From assembly GCA_030528445.1 (NCBI GenBank), contig JAUMYV010000010.1, positions 1-40,547 on the forward strand: DNA of 40,547 bases. Reading direction: 5' to 3'. Below the pieces are notes generated by a model. That model did no database searches. It was not told the DNA's origin and saw nothing but the letters and a program-made list of their open reading frames with translations. Positions 27,452 through 36,243 of the stretch are shown here, piece after piece (the first letter of the stretch is position 1; each line of letters begins with the position of its first letter). Source of the stretch: Porphyromonadaceae bacterium. Lineage in GTDB: Bacteria > Bacteroidota > Bacteroidia > Bacteroidales > Porphyromonadaceae. Made by a program: the position numbers and the translations under genes.

Positions 27452-29452
27452 ATGAGATATATCCTCTATCTATCCTTTCTGTGTATCTGTACACTTTGCG
27501 AAGCACAGAGACAAGTTAGTCTCCAAGACTCGATACATGAGATCGATGAGGTTTTGGTTACTGCACGATCAGTAGCTACGCCGCTCAGTCCTGTGCAGCA
27601 ATTATCGGGGCAAAGGCTCGTAGAGCTGAGCGTTCACTCGGTGGCAGATGCCCTGCGTTACTTCTCGGGCTTACAGATCAAAGACTATGGTGGCGTAGGC
27701 GGACTAAAAACGGTCGATGTGCGAAGTCTAGGCAGTCAGCATTTAGGGGTATTCTACAATGGAGTGCAACTAGGCAATGCCCAAAATGGAGTGGTTGATC
27801 TAGGTCGATTTTCTCTTGATAATATGGAGTTGATACGCCTCTACAACGGAGAGAAAACTAGCCTGCTACAATCGGCACGCGACTACGCCTCCTCCAATAC
27901 GCTTCATCTACAAAGTCGTCGACCTCAGTTTTTGGTTGGAGAACGTAAAAAGCTACATCTAGCTCTAGATGCAGGTAGCTTCCTGACCATTAACCCCAAA
28001 ATTAGCTACGAGCATAAGCTCGGAGAGACCTCTGCCGCATCGGCTAGCGGAGAGGTGATGTATAGCTCTGGACGCTACCCCTTCCGCTACAAAAAGGCTG
28101 GAGGCTATGATGTCTTGGCGACTCGTGAGAATGGCGATATCTCTGCTTTGAGGGCGGAACTCGCTTGGTGGGGGAGGGTCAATGCATCAGACCTCTCACT
28201 ACAAGCTTATTTGTATCGTTCTAGTCGTGGTTACCCTGGGGCTTCTGTGCGAGAAGAGCCCGGAGTGTTTAAGCATCAAGATCGCCAATGGGATAGTAAT
28301 CTCTTTTTACAAGGAAGTTTCAAAAATGTAGGTAATAGATATAGTATTCGGGCGCTCTGGAAGTATGCCTATGATTACCTACGCTACCTCTCGGACCCCC
28401 GCCTAGATGTGACGACGATGCATGTCGATAATCACTACCATCAACAAGAGGTGTATCTGTCATTGTCTCAGTCCTTAATGCTCAATCCAGGGTTAAGCAT
28501 ATCGCTCTCCAACGATGTTCAGTACAATCACTTGCGCGCCAATCTACCCGAATTTGCACGCCCTGAAAGACTGCAGATCTTGAGTGCGATAGCCTCAAGC
28601 TATAATAACAAGTATTTGAGGGCGCATGGTTCCATATTGCATACTTATACTCTAGACCTGAGGCAGTCAGAGCCAAGACCTGAGGCATTTCGTCTTTTGT
28701 CTCCAAGCTTTCATCTCGCTTATTATCCATGGGGTAGAGAGGGGGTAAGTCTTAGAGCATTTTATAAGCATAGCTATCGTTTGCCCTCCTTTATGGACCT
28801 GTATTATGATTTCATCGGAGGAACTCGATTGAACCCCGAACGCACAGAACAATTTAATCTAGGTTTAGTCTATAAGTCTAGGGTAGGGCAGTCTACTAAG
28901 TTTAGCTACGAGTTACAAGCAGATGCCTATTACAATCGAGTGAAAGATAAGATAGTAGCTATGCCAACCTCCAATCAATTTCGCTGGTCTATGCTCAACT
29001 ATGGCTTGGTCGATGTCCTAGGTTTGGATATCCATGCCATGGGGACATACATCCACGGAGACTTGACGCTTACTCCGCGAATAACATATACTTACCAGCA
29101 AGCGCTAGACCATACAGATCCCAGTAGTCCTTGGTATGGGGGGCAGATATCCTATGCCCCTCGGCACTCTGCTTCGCTTACGCTAAGGGCAGCCTATCGA
29201 CGCTGGAGTATGAATTACAGCTTTCTATATACGGGAGAGCGCTATCACTCTGTAGCTAACATCCCCGAATATCATGTACAGCCTTGGTATACCCATGATC
29301 TAAGTTTGTCTAGGTCATGGCCTTTGCCCCATAGCAAGGATCTTAGGACTACATTAGCAATTAACAATCTGTTTAACCAACAATACGAGGTCGTACGCAA
29401 CTATCCTATGCCTGGTATCAACTTCCAAATAAAACTACAACTCTATGTCTAA
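27452..29452 (+). CDS. TonB-dependent outer-membrane receptor, BtuB-like
   Basis: A 666-residue outer-membrane transporter. Residues 1-18 are a signal peptide ending CEA; a TonB-box-like EIDEVLVTA lies near residues 28-37; the plug (about 40-150) has SVADALRYFSGLQIKDYGGVGGLKTVDVRSLGSQH; the rest is a 22-strand barrel ending in aromatic-rich strands. It lacks the N-terminal carboxypeptidase-regulatory-like domain of SusC proteins, so it belongs to the small BtuB/FepA class. The next gene, a BtuG-like lipoprotein, overlaps it by 8 bases, an arrangement known for vitamin B12 uptake in Bacteroides. The substrate is inferred from this context only. Confidence 0.9.
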   Translation: MRYILYLSFLCICTLCEAQRQVSLQDSIHEIDEVLVTARSVATPLSPVQQLSGQRLVELSVHSVADALRYFSGLQIKDYGGVGGLKTVDVRSLGSQHLGVFYNGVQLGNAQNGVVDLGRFSLDNMELIRLYNGEKTSLLQSARDYASSNTLHLQSRRPQFLVGERKKLHLALDAGSFLTINPKISYEHKLGETSAASASGEVMYSSGRYPFRYKKAGGYDVLATRENGDISALRAELAWWGRVNASDLSLQAYLYRSSRGYPGASVREEPGVFKHQDRQWDSNLFLQGSFKNVGNRYSIRALWKYAYDYLRYLSDPRLDVTTMHVDNHYHQQEVYLSLSQSLMLNPGLSISLSNDVQYNHLRANLPEFARPERLQILSAIASSYNNKYLRAHGSILHTYTLDLRQSEPRPEAFRLLSPSFHLAYYPWGREGVSLRAFYKHSYRLPSFMDLYYDFIGGTRLNPERTEQFNLGLVYKSRVGQSTKFSYELQADAYYNRVKDKIVAMPTSNQFRWSMLNYGLVDVLGLDIHAMGTYIHGDLTLTPRITYTYQQALDHTDPSSPWYGGQISYAPRHSASLTLRAAYRRWSMNYSFLYTGERYHSVANIPEYHVQPWYTHDLSLSRSWPLPHSKDLRTTLAINNLFNQQYEVVRNYPMPGINFQIKLQLYV

Positions 29453-31577
29453 ATATATCGAGTATCTACGCAAGGCTTATCTATCGTATGTAGGTGTATG
29501 CTTGAGTTTAGGGCTTTTTGCCTGTCGCAAGGAGGAAGCAATTATTCCCTCAAACCTCAACCGAGTTAGTGCCCCTTACCCTCATACACAGAAATACAAA
29601 GGAGTCTACATCCTCAACGAGGGGACTATGGGGAGAAATATAGCTTCTCTAGATTACTTCGATTATACACAGGGTATATATCACCGCAATCTTTTTGCCG
29701 AGCGTAACCCCTATATAGCACGAGAACTTGGGGATGTTGGTAATGACCTTAAACTCTATCGGGGGGAGCTATGGGCTGTTATCAATACCTCCAATCTTAT
29801 AGAGGTTATGCAAGCTGAGACAGCCCAACACATAGCCCAAATAAGCATTGCGAATGCTAGATACTTGGCCTTTGAGGGGGATTTTGCCTATGTAAGTTCT
29901 TATGCTGGTCCAGTGGGTTTAGACCCGAATGCCCGAGTGGGTAAGGTCGTGAAGATAAATATCAAGACAAAGCAAATCGTAGACGAATGTCTTGTGGGAT
30001 ATCAACCAGAGGAGATGGCTATCGTAGGTCATAAACTCTATGTGGCCAACTCTGGAGGCTATCGCAGACCTCACTACGATAGTCGTATGTCTGTGATTGA
30101 CCTAGCTACCTTTAGACTGGATAAGCATATCCCTATTGCCATTAACTTGAGCCGAATCAAGGCTGATAAATATGGTAGGCTTTGGATCGTTTCTCGGGGG
30201 AATCACAAAGATATTCCCTCAAACCTGTATGTGTTCGATACTAAAACCGAGCAGCTCGTAGGGGGATCTAGGGGCTTAGAGATTGCTTGCAGTGATGTGG
30301 CTCTAGAGGGAGATGTGCTGTATTTGTATGGGTCTAACTCCATTACTGTAGGGCAGGGAGCCATACCCCACTTTATGAGTATCGACCTAAGAAGTCTACA
30401 AGTGGTCAATACGCAGTTGCTTAGGGGTGGGGAGCGAGGTATACGCCACCCCTACGGTATTGCGATCAACTCCGAGCAGAGCGAGATTCTTATCGCTGAT
30501 GCTGGGGACTATGTCTCTCCTGGGAGAGTACTATGCTTTGGCTTGGATGGGAGGGAGCGTTGGCGTGCTATGGCGGGAGTAATCCCTTCTTCTTTCGTAT
30601 TTACACCTTTTACGCTCAAGGTTCCTCAGCGGGGCGAGACTGATAGAGACTTGTACCACGAGGGGCAACGCCCCTATGCCCATAGAGTACTTGACTACCG
30701 TCCAGCCCCTGGGCAGTTTGTCAATAAAATGCCCGAGTATCAAGAGGGGGATACTCCAGAGCGTATGCGTCAAAAGGTGGAGAAGGCTCTAGCTCGTCCT
30801 AGTCGCAGAGATAAAGGCGAATTAATTACCTTGGGAGCATGGGGGGGGTATGTCGTTGTCGCTTTTGATCACCGGGTTGAGAACCGAGCAGGGCTGTGTG
30901 ATTTGAGGATATTGGGCAATACCTTTGAGGGTGGGAGCGAACCAGGTGTAATCTATGTCGCCCAAGACCTCAATGGCAATGCTTACCCCGATCACAACGA
31001 ATGGCGACGCATACAAGGGAGTGCAGAGCGTTTGGAGCGAGAGCCCTTCTACCCTAAGTTGCTTGCCCAAGGTTCCGACTTAACCTTTTACCCTAATTAT
31101 AGCATTAGATATATTCGCCCTAGAACCCAGCCACAAGTTCGAGAAAATGAGACTTTGCCCTATATTCCTTGGCTAGATAATCAAGGTGCTAAAGGATATA
31201 TTTATCGCAATAGCTATCATCAGCAAAGCTATTATCCTCTCTGGCTAGACGACAGGGAGCTTCGCTTCGAAGGTGTGCGCTTGCCCACCAATGTCTTGAG
31301 GAGCAAAGGGCAAGACTTGTCGCAAGATGTCTATGTTGGTTATACCTTCTCCTATGGGTATGCCGACAATGCCCCTAACCAATCCAATGCATCGGCAATT
31401 GATATAGATTGGGCGATTGATGCAGAGGGGAACCCAGCGCGATTGACTGGTATAGACTTTGTCAAGATACAGACGGGAGTGCTTAGTGATAATGGTAGAT
31501 TAGGCGAAAGCTCTACCGAAGTCGCAGGGATTGTAGATTTGCACTTAATCGGAGAGTATGTAAAGTCTCCCATCTAA
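29445..31577 (+). CDS. BtuG-like surface lipoprotein (beta-propeller plus C-terminal domain)
   Basis: A 710-residue lipoprotein with lipobox LGLFAC (Cys 27). Residues about 50-400 look like a seven-bladed YncE/DUF5074-type propeller (repeats such as GVYILNEGT, GELWAVINTSN, KVVKINIKTKQ, KLYVANSGG, LWIVSRGN, ILIADAGDY). Residues about 455-705 form a second domain with GGYVVVAFDHRVENRAG, SEPGVIYVAQDLNGNAYPD and FDFVKIQTGV-like strands; DLNGNAYPDHNE (from about residue 508) has the spacing of a calcium-binding EF-hand loop. In Bacteroides the BtuG propeller caps BtuB and captures B12 at the cell surface. The pairing with a TonB receptor suits such a role; the ligand is not proven. The start lies inside the receptor gene (8-base overlap). 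Confidence 0.82.
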   Translation: MSKYIEYLRKAYLSYVGVCLSLGLFACRKEEAIIPSNLNRVSAPYPHTQKYKGVYILNEGTMGRNIASLDYFDYTQGIYHRNLFAERNPYIARELGDVGNDLKLYRGELWAVINTSNLIEVMQAETAQHIAQISIANARYLAFEGDFAYVSSYAGPVGLDPNARVGKVVKINIKTKQIVDECLVGYQPEEMAIVGHKLYVANSGGYRRPHYDSRMSVIDLATFRLDKHIPIAINLSRIKADKYGRLWIVSRGNHKDIPSNLYVFDTKTEQLVGGSRGLEIACSDVALEGDVLYLYGSNSITVGQGAIPHFMSIDLRSLQVVNTQLLRGGERGIRHPYGIAINSEQSEILIADAGDYVSPGRVLCFGLDGRERWRAMAGVIPSSFVFTPFTLKVPQRGETDRDLYHEGQRPYAHRVLDYRPAPGQFVNKMPEYQEGDTPERMRQKVEKALARPSRRDKGELITLGAWGGYVVVAFDHRVENRAGLCDLRILGNTFEGGSEPGVIYVAQDLNGNAYPDHNEWRRIQGSAERLEREPFYPKLLAQGSDLTFYPNYSIRYIRPRTQPQVRENETLPYIPWLDNQGAKGYIYRNSYHQQSYYPLWLDDRELRFEGVRLPTNVLRSKGQDLSQDVYVGYTFSYGYADNAPNQSNASAIDIDWAIDAEGNPARLTGIDFVKIQTGVLSDNGRLGESSTEVAGIVDLHLIGEYVKSPI

Positions 31578-31595
31578 TCTAGGTCTTCCCTCTTA

Positions 31596-31756
31596 TTGAG
31601 AACTTTGCATCATACGGCACTCATTGCGTTGTTTTCGGTATTCGGGCTTGGTCATTTACATGAGTAAATTCCCTGCGCCCTTAGTCTCAATGCTTAATGC
31701 CTTGTGATTACTGCATTGTGTAAATGCTCCCGATGGATAAGCAAAACTTCTCATTC
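31596..31756 (-). repeat. Dispersed intergenic repeat, copy B
   Basis: This is the inverted counterpart of 10708-10861, with four well-conserved blocks in the same order and diverged spacers. It lies in the gap between the convergent BtuG-like and ksgA genes and includes the ksgA stop codon; weaker similarity (17 of 23 bases) continues into the ksgA 3' end to about 31779. No reading frame or transposase is seen. Confidence 0.75.
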
Positions 31757-32566
31757 GGAGTCCTCTTGCCACGGTCTCTTATTGCTCTTGTAGGCCTCCT
31801 CTAGCTGGGTGAGGTGAATGAATTGCTCTACCGAGAGCTGCTCGGGGCGCATCGAAAAGATTGGGTCGGCATAGCCTGGATAGTCTGGACCAAAGACCGC
31901 CTTCAGCGAATTGCGTAGCGTCTTACGGCGCTGATTAAACGCCGTCTTGACCATGCGTTTGAAGTGCTCCTCTGAGCAACCTAGATCAGTTCGCTCATTG
32001 CGTACCAAACGGATAACGCCGCTCTTGACCTTGGGTGGCGGATTGAAGACATGCTCATCTACCGTGAAGAGGTACTCCACATCGTACCACGCCTGTAGCA
32101 AGACGCTCAAGATGCCATAGTCCTTATTGCCGGGAGGCGAAGCCAAACGTTTAGCCACCTCCCTCTGTAGCATCCCAGAGCACACGGGGATGCGCTCGCG
32201 ATGATCTAGTAGACGGAAAAAGATCTGACTTGAGATGTTGTACGGATAGTTGCCAATCAGAGCAAAGGGTTGCCCCGAGGGGATGCATTCATCCAAGTCT
32301 ATCCGCAGGAAGTCGCCCTCGATGATGCGCCCCTCTAGCTGAGGGAAGTTCTGGCGCAGGTAGGCTACAGACTCCTTGTCGATCTCGATGACGCGTGTAT
32401 CGTACCCGAGCTCTAGGAGGAACTGTGTGAGCATCCCCATCCCCGGCCCAATCTCTAGCACAGGCAGGCTCTTGTATTCGATGAGGCTAGAGGCGATCCG
32501 CTCGGCGATACCTAGGTCTGTGAGGAAGTGTTGCCCGAGGGCTTTCTTGGCTCTGACTTGAATCAT
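31751..32566 (-). CDS. ksgA: 16S rRNA dimethyladenosine transferase KsgA
   Basis: A 271-residue SAM-dependent methyltransferase that dimethylates two adjacent adenosines near the 3' end of 16S rRNA (A1518/A1519 in E. coli) and serves as a late 30S assembly check. Seen: KKALGQHFLTD, VLEIGPGMGMLTQFLL (SAM motif), VIEIDK, NYPYNISS (the NLPY-type catalytic motif), MLQREVAKRLAS and the helical C-domain with AFNQRRKTLRNSL. It is full length. The last codons fall in the dispersed repeat. Divergent from the membrane protein at 32633. Confidence 0.97.
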   Translation of the reverse strand: MIQVRAKKALGQHFLTDLGIAERIASSLIEYKSLPVLEIGPGMGMLTQFLLELGYDTRVIEIDKESVAYLRQNFPQLEGRIIEGDFLRIDLDECIPSGQPFALIGNYPYNISSQIFFRLLDHRERIPVCSGMLQREVAKRLASPPGNKDYGILSVLLQAWYDVEYLFTVDEHVFNPPPKVKSGVIRLVRNERTDLGCSEEHFKRMVKTAFNQRRKTLRNSLKAVFGPDYPGYADPIFSMRPEQLSVEQFIHLTQLEEAYKSNKRPWQEDSE

Positions 32567-32584
32567 AGACTGAATAAATGTTAT

Positions 32585-32592
32585 TATATTTG
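32585..32592 (+). promoter_or_regulatory. Putative -7 promoter box of the flippase-like gene
   Basis: TATATTTG is an exact TAnnTTTG match, placing transcription start near 32599. The leader would then be short, about 34 bases, if the TTG at 32633 is the start. No good -33 box at the standard spacing. Confidence 0.45.
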
Positions 32593-32632
32593 CCTTGTTA
32601 TTGAGATACTAAAGTAATACAATTATTGGGAC

Positions 32633-33703
32633 TTGGCTCTCGCGTCTCTAGGGTTTATCTCCAAAAGTAGGGCAAGGGCACGAGTAAATACAAAGACATT
32701 GGTAGCGAACGAAAGACTCAAGTCGATCCTCCGATTGATACTGCCCATAGTTCTAGGCTTCGGACTACTATGGTGGCTATACCGAGATATAGACTGGAAG
32801 GAAGTACGTAGTATTCTACAAACCAAGCTTAACTATGGGATTCTAGCCTTTAGTCTCATGTTTGGTCTGGGTGCTAATGTGATCAGAGGCTTGCGTTGGC
32901 AGCTACTGATAGAGCCACTCACCGAGGGGCAACCCCGTCCGCGGCTACGCAATGCGATCTATACCGTACTAGGCTCCTATACGGTCAATATGGTCATTCC
33001 CCGTGCAGGAGAGCTCTGGCGATGCGCCGAGTACAAGCGCCGGGAGCAGATTTCGTTCTCTAGTCTATTCGGTACGCTGATCACCGATAGGCTTACCGAT
33101 GTGGTTTGTCTTGGGTTTATCCTACTGGGCGTAGTGCTTGCCAATCCCGATTTCTTCCTTGGTCTATTAGGTCAGGGGCGCGACTGGCAAAGTATGATGG
33201 CACAGCTCGTGGCGTCGCCTTGGCTATATGTAGCACTTGTGCTGGTAGCCGTAGGCGGATATGCCGTAGTGCGTTTACTGAGACGACATCCAGAGAATCG
33301 GATTAGTCAAGCGGTTCACCAAATTTGGGCTGGTGTGCAGAGCATCAGAGCGATGAAGCATCGCGGGCTATTCATCCTCTACAGCATAGCTATTTGGCTC
33401 GGCTACTTCGGTTTTTTCTATACCGCTTTCCTCGCCTTCCCCTTCACACGTGAGCTTCCCTTGAGCGTGGGGCTCATCGCTTTCGGCATGAGTGCTCTGT
33501 CTGTACTAGCACCCGTACAGAATGGTATGGGTGCCTGGCACTGGATGGTTGTGATGACGCTCGGAGCATACGGGGTGCTACAGACTGATGCCAAGAGCTT
33601 TGCTCTAATCGTTCATCTGACGCAGACGCTCTGGATTACTTTGGTCGGCCTGATCGCCATCGTCATACTGCCAATCACCAACAGAAACTACGTACGCATC
33701 TAA
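32633..33703 (+). CDS. Flippase-like integral membrane protein (LPG synthase TM / UPF0104 family)
   Basis: Up to 356 residues with about eight membrane segments beginning near residue 32. Family marks: DIDWKEV after the first segment, NVIRGLRWQLLIEP, YTVNMVIPRAGELWRC, LITDRLTDVV, and APVQNGMGAWHW near the end. Relatives include the membrane domain of lysyl-phosphatidylglycerol synthase and AglD-like proteins, thought to move lipids or lipid-linked sugars; function here is unknown. No ATG is available before the first membrane segment: the candidate starts are TTG at 32633 and TTG at 32699. The longer form adds an Arg/Lys-rich N-terminus. pepD follows after 47 bases. Confidence 0.83.
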   Translation: MALASLGFISKSRARARVNTKTLVANERLKSILRLILPIVLGFGLLWWLYRDIDWKEVRSILQTKLNYGILAFSLMFGLGANVIRGLRWQLLIEPLTEGQPRPRLRNAIYTVLGSYTVNMVIPRAGELWRCAEYKRREQISFSSLFGTLITDRLTDVVCLGFILLGVVLANPDFFLGLLGQGRDWQSMMAQLVASPWLYVALVLVAVGGYAVVRLLRRHPENRISQAVHQIWAGVQSIRAMKHRGLFILYSIAIWLGYFGFFYTAFLAFPFTRELPLSVGLIAFGMSALSVLAPVQNGMGAWHWMVVMTLGAYGVLQTDAKSFALIVHLTQTLWITLVGLIAIVILPITNRNYVRI

Positions 33704-33750
33704 CGACACAACATATTACACTGACAACATTAACTCTAAGAATTTGACCT

Positions 33751-35205
33751 ATGGCCACAGAAATCAAATCTCTAGCCCCCAGATCGGTTTGGGAGTTCTT
33801 CTATGATCTGACTCAGACACCTCGCCCCACAGGGCAGACTCGTGCCAGTGAAGACTATGTAATTGCCCTAGGCGAACGCCTAGGGCTAGAAACCAAGCGA
33901 GACGCCGTGGGCAACGTGATCATCCGTAAGCCCGCTACCGCTGGCATGGAGGGGCGCCCCGTAGTGACGCTACAGGCTCATCTAGATATGGTACCGCAAG
34001 CCAATAGCGGTAGCCCCCACAACTTCGCCACCGATCCTATTGATGCCTATATCGACGGCGAATGGGTTAAAGCTCGTGGCACGACGCTCGGATCTGATAA
34101 TGGTATCGGGGCAGCATACGCCATGGCTGTACTAGCCGCCACAGATCTCAAGCATGGCCCCATCGAAGCCCTCTTCACTATCGATGAGGAGGTCGGTATG
34201 GTAGGGGCTAATGGTCTACAGCCAGGCTTTAGTCACGGAGACATCCTCATCAACCTAGATAGCGAGGACGAGTGTGAGCTATTCATCGGCTGTGCTGGTG
34301 GTCTCGACGTAGAGGCTACTCTGGAGTACAAGGACGAGACCCCCGTACCTGAGGGCGATATAGCCGTCAAGGTTAGCCTCACGGGGCTCAAAGGCGGGCA
34401 CTCGGGTATGGATATCATCCTAGGCCGAGGCAATGCCAATAAGTTGATGAACCGATTCCTCAAAGAAGCGATACAGAGCTGTGGCGCTCGCGTGTCTAGC
34501 TTCGTCGGTGGTTCTCTGCGCAATGCCATACCACGTGAAGCCTTCGCCGTCATCACCATCCCCGAGGAGGAAGCCGATGGCCTGTGGGAGCTTGCCTCAG
34601 ACTACATCGATACGCTACAAACCGAGTACAAGGATATCGAAGCGAACATCAACTTCACTCTAGAGCGTGTGGATCTACCCAAGACGGTTGTCCCCGAGGA
34701 AATCCAAGACGGTGTGATCAATGCCGTAGAGGGATGCGTCAATGGTGTGATGTCTATGCTCACGAGCTTCCCCGAGATTGTCGAGAGCTCAACGAATATG
34801 GCTCGCGTAACGCTCAAGGACGGCAAGTTCGAGGCGTACTTCCTAGTCAGAAGTTCGCTCGAGAGTCGCAAGTATCAGGTAGCCTCCTCTATCGAGAGCA
34901 TCATGTCGCTCTGTGGAGCTAAGGTTCGCTTCGATGGCGCATACAATGGTTGGGCTCCCAACGCAGACTCGGCTATTCTCAAGACGATGCGACGCGCCTA
35001 TGAGGAGGTTCTAGGTATTACCCCAGAGATTAAGGTTATCCATGCTGGTCTAGAGTGCGGTATCATACAGGGAGTCATGCCAGAGATGGATATGATCTCT
35101 ATTGGCCCTAATATCCGCCATCCACATTCGCCAGACGAAAAGGTGGAGATCGCCTCGGTAGAGAAGACTTGGCGCGTACTATGCAAGGCCTTGGAGCTAG
35201 TCTAA
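33751..35205 (+). CDS. pepD: Aminoacyl-histidine dipeptidase (PepD, M20C)
   Basis: A 484-residue zinc dipeptidase that splits Xaa-His and a wide range of dipeptides in the cytoplasm. Seen: SVWEFFYDLTQTPRPTG at the start, LQAHLDMVPQ with zinc ligand His 77 and Asp 79, TLGSDNGIGAA bridging Asp, FTIDEEVGMVGA with the Glu pair at about 146-147, NLDSED, GGHSGMDI and HAGLECGII near the C-terminus. It is full length with no signal peptide. Peptide use fits an organism that grows on peptides. fabD lies 52 bases downstream on the same strand. Confidence 0.95.
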   Translation: MATEIKSLAPRSVWEFFYDLTQTPRPTGQTRASEDYVIALGERLGLETKRDAVGNVIIRKPATAGMEGRPVVTLQAHLDMVPQANSGSPHNFATDPIDAYIDGEWVKARGTTLGSDNGIGAAYAMAVLAATDLKHGPIEALFTIDEEVGMVGANGLQPGFSHGDILINLDSEDECELFIGCAGGLDVEATLEYKDETPVPEGDIAVKVSLTGLKGGHSGMDIILGRGNANKLMNRFLKEAIQSCGARVSSFVGGSLRNAIPREAFAVITIPEEEADGLWELASDYIDTLQTEYKDIEANINFTLERVDLPKTVVPEEIQDGVINAVEGCVNGVMSMLTSFPEIVESSTNMARVTLKDGKFEAYFLVRSSLESRKYQVASSIESIMSLCGAKVRFDGAYNGWAPNADSAILKTMRRAYEEVLGITPEIKVIHAGLECGIIQGVMPEMDMISIGPNIRHPHSPDEKVEIASVEKTWRVLCKALELV

Positions 35206-35257
35206 GCCTCACAATAAGTATTCAGAACTTCAAAATCATAACACTAAAATCAAAATT

Positions 35258-36145
35258 ATGAGTAAGACGGCTTATGTATTCCCCGGACAAGGGGCTCAGT
35301 TCGTTGGTATGGGTAAGGAGCTCTACGACACTCACGCCGAGGCTAAGATCCTCTTTGAGCAAGCTAACGAAATTCTAGGATTTCGCATCACAGATATCCT
35401 ATTCTCTGGTACAGATGAGGAGCTCAAGCAGACTAAGGTAACTCAGCCTGCTGTATTCCTCCACTCGGTAATCAGAGCCCTGTGCCTAGGTGAGGACTTC
35501 CAGCCCAGCATGGTAGCAGGACACTCTCTTGGTGAATTTTCGGCTCTCGTAGCCTCTGGAGCGCTCAGCTTCGAGGATGGACTCCGCCTCGTCTCTAAGC
35601 GTGCTATGGCTATGCAGGCTGCCTGTGAGCTACAGCCCTCTACGATGGCAGCTGTACTCGGTCTAGAAGACGCCAAGGTAGTAGAGCTCCTCTCCGAAAT
35701 CAAGGACGAAGTCGTGGTGGCAGCCAATTTCAACTGCCCCGGTCAGCTCGTGATCTCTGGCTCTATGGCTGGTGTAGAGCGTGCCTGCGAAGCCCTTAAG
35801 GCAGCTGGAGCTAAGCGTGCCCTCCCCCTCAAGGTCGGTGGCGCATTCCACTCTCCTCTGATGGAGCCTGCTCGTGAGGAACTCGCTAAGGCCATCGAGG
35901 AAACTAAGTTTGCTACGCCATGCTGCCCAATCTATCAAAACGTGGTAGCGAAGGCTGTGAGCGACCCAGAGGAAATCAAGCGTAACCTCATCGCACAGCT
36001 CACGGCTCCCGTACGCTGGACGGAGTGCGTGCAAGCCATGGTAGCAGATGGAGCAGATCGATTCGTAGAGGTTGGTCCAGGTACTGTGCTACAGGGGCTA
36101 GTTAAGAAGATTGCCCCTGCAGTAGAAGCCGAGAGCATCGCATAG
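35258..36145 (+). CDS. fabD: Malonyl-CoA:ACP transacylase
   Basis: A 295-residue enzyme that loads malonyl groups on acyl carrier protein to feed fatty-acid elongation. Seen: FPGQGAQ at residues 8-14, GHSLGEFSAL with the nucleophilic serine at about 90, RAMAMQAAC, and GAFHSPLM with the catalytic histidine near 198, then VEVGPGTVLQGL. It is full length. No other fab genes are in the window. It could be cotranscribed with pepD; the stem-loop at 36168-36216 follows it. Confidence 0.97.
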   Translation: MSKTAYVFPGQGAQFVGMGKELYDTHAEAKILFEQANEILGFRITDILFSGTDEELKQTKVTQPAVFLHSVIRALCLGEDFQPSMVAGHSLGEFSALVASGALSFEDGLRLVSKRAMAMQAACELQPSTMAAVLGLEDAKVVELLSEIKDEVVVAANFNCPGQLVISGSMAGVERACEALKAAGAKRALPLKVGGAFHSPLMEPAREELAKAIEETKFATPCCPIYQNVVAKAVSDPEEIKRNLIAQLTAPVRWTECVQAMVADGADRFVEVGPGTVLQGLVKKIAPAVEAESIA

Positions 36146-36167
36146 TAATTAGACTCAAATCAATCAT

Positions 36168-36216
36168 ATAGCCCGAGCTTCTCCATCAGTATACCTAGGG
36201 AGTATGCTCGGGCTAT
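36168..36216. terminator. Long stem-loop after fabD
   Basis: ATAGCCCGAGC (36168-36178) pairs perfectly with GCTCGGGCTAT (36206-36216), and an inner ATAC/GTAT extends the fold. The stem is strong but no T-run follows, so it may be a terminator of low efficiency or an mRNA-stabilising end. Confidence 0.6.
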
Positions 36217-36243
36217 TGATATGGCAATGACAGCTCTAGAAGG

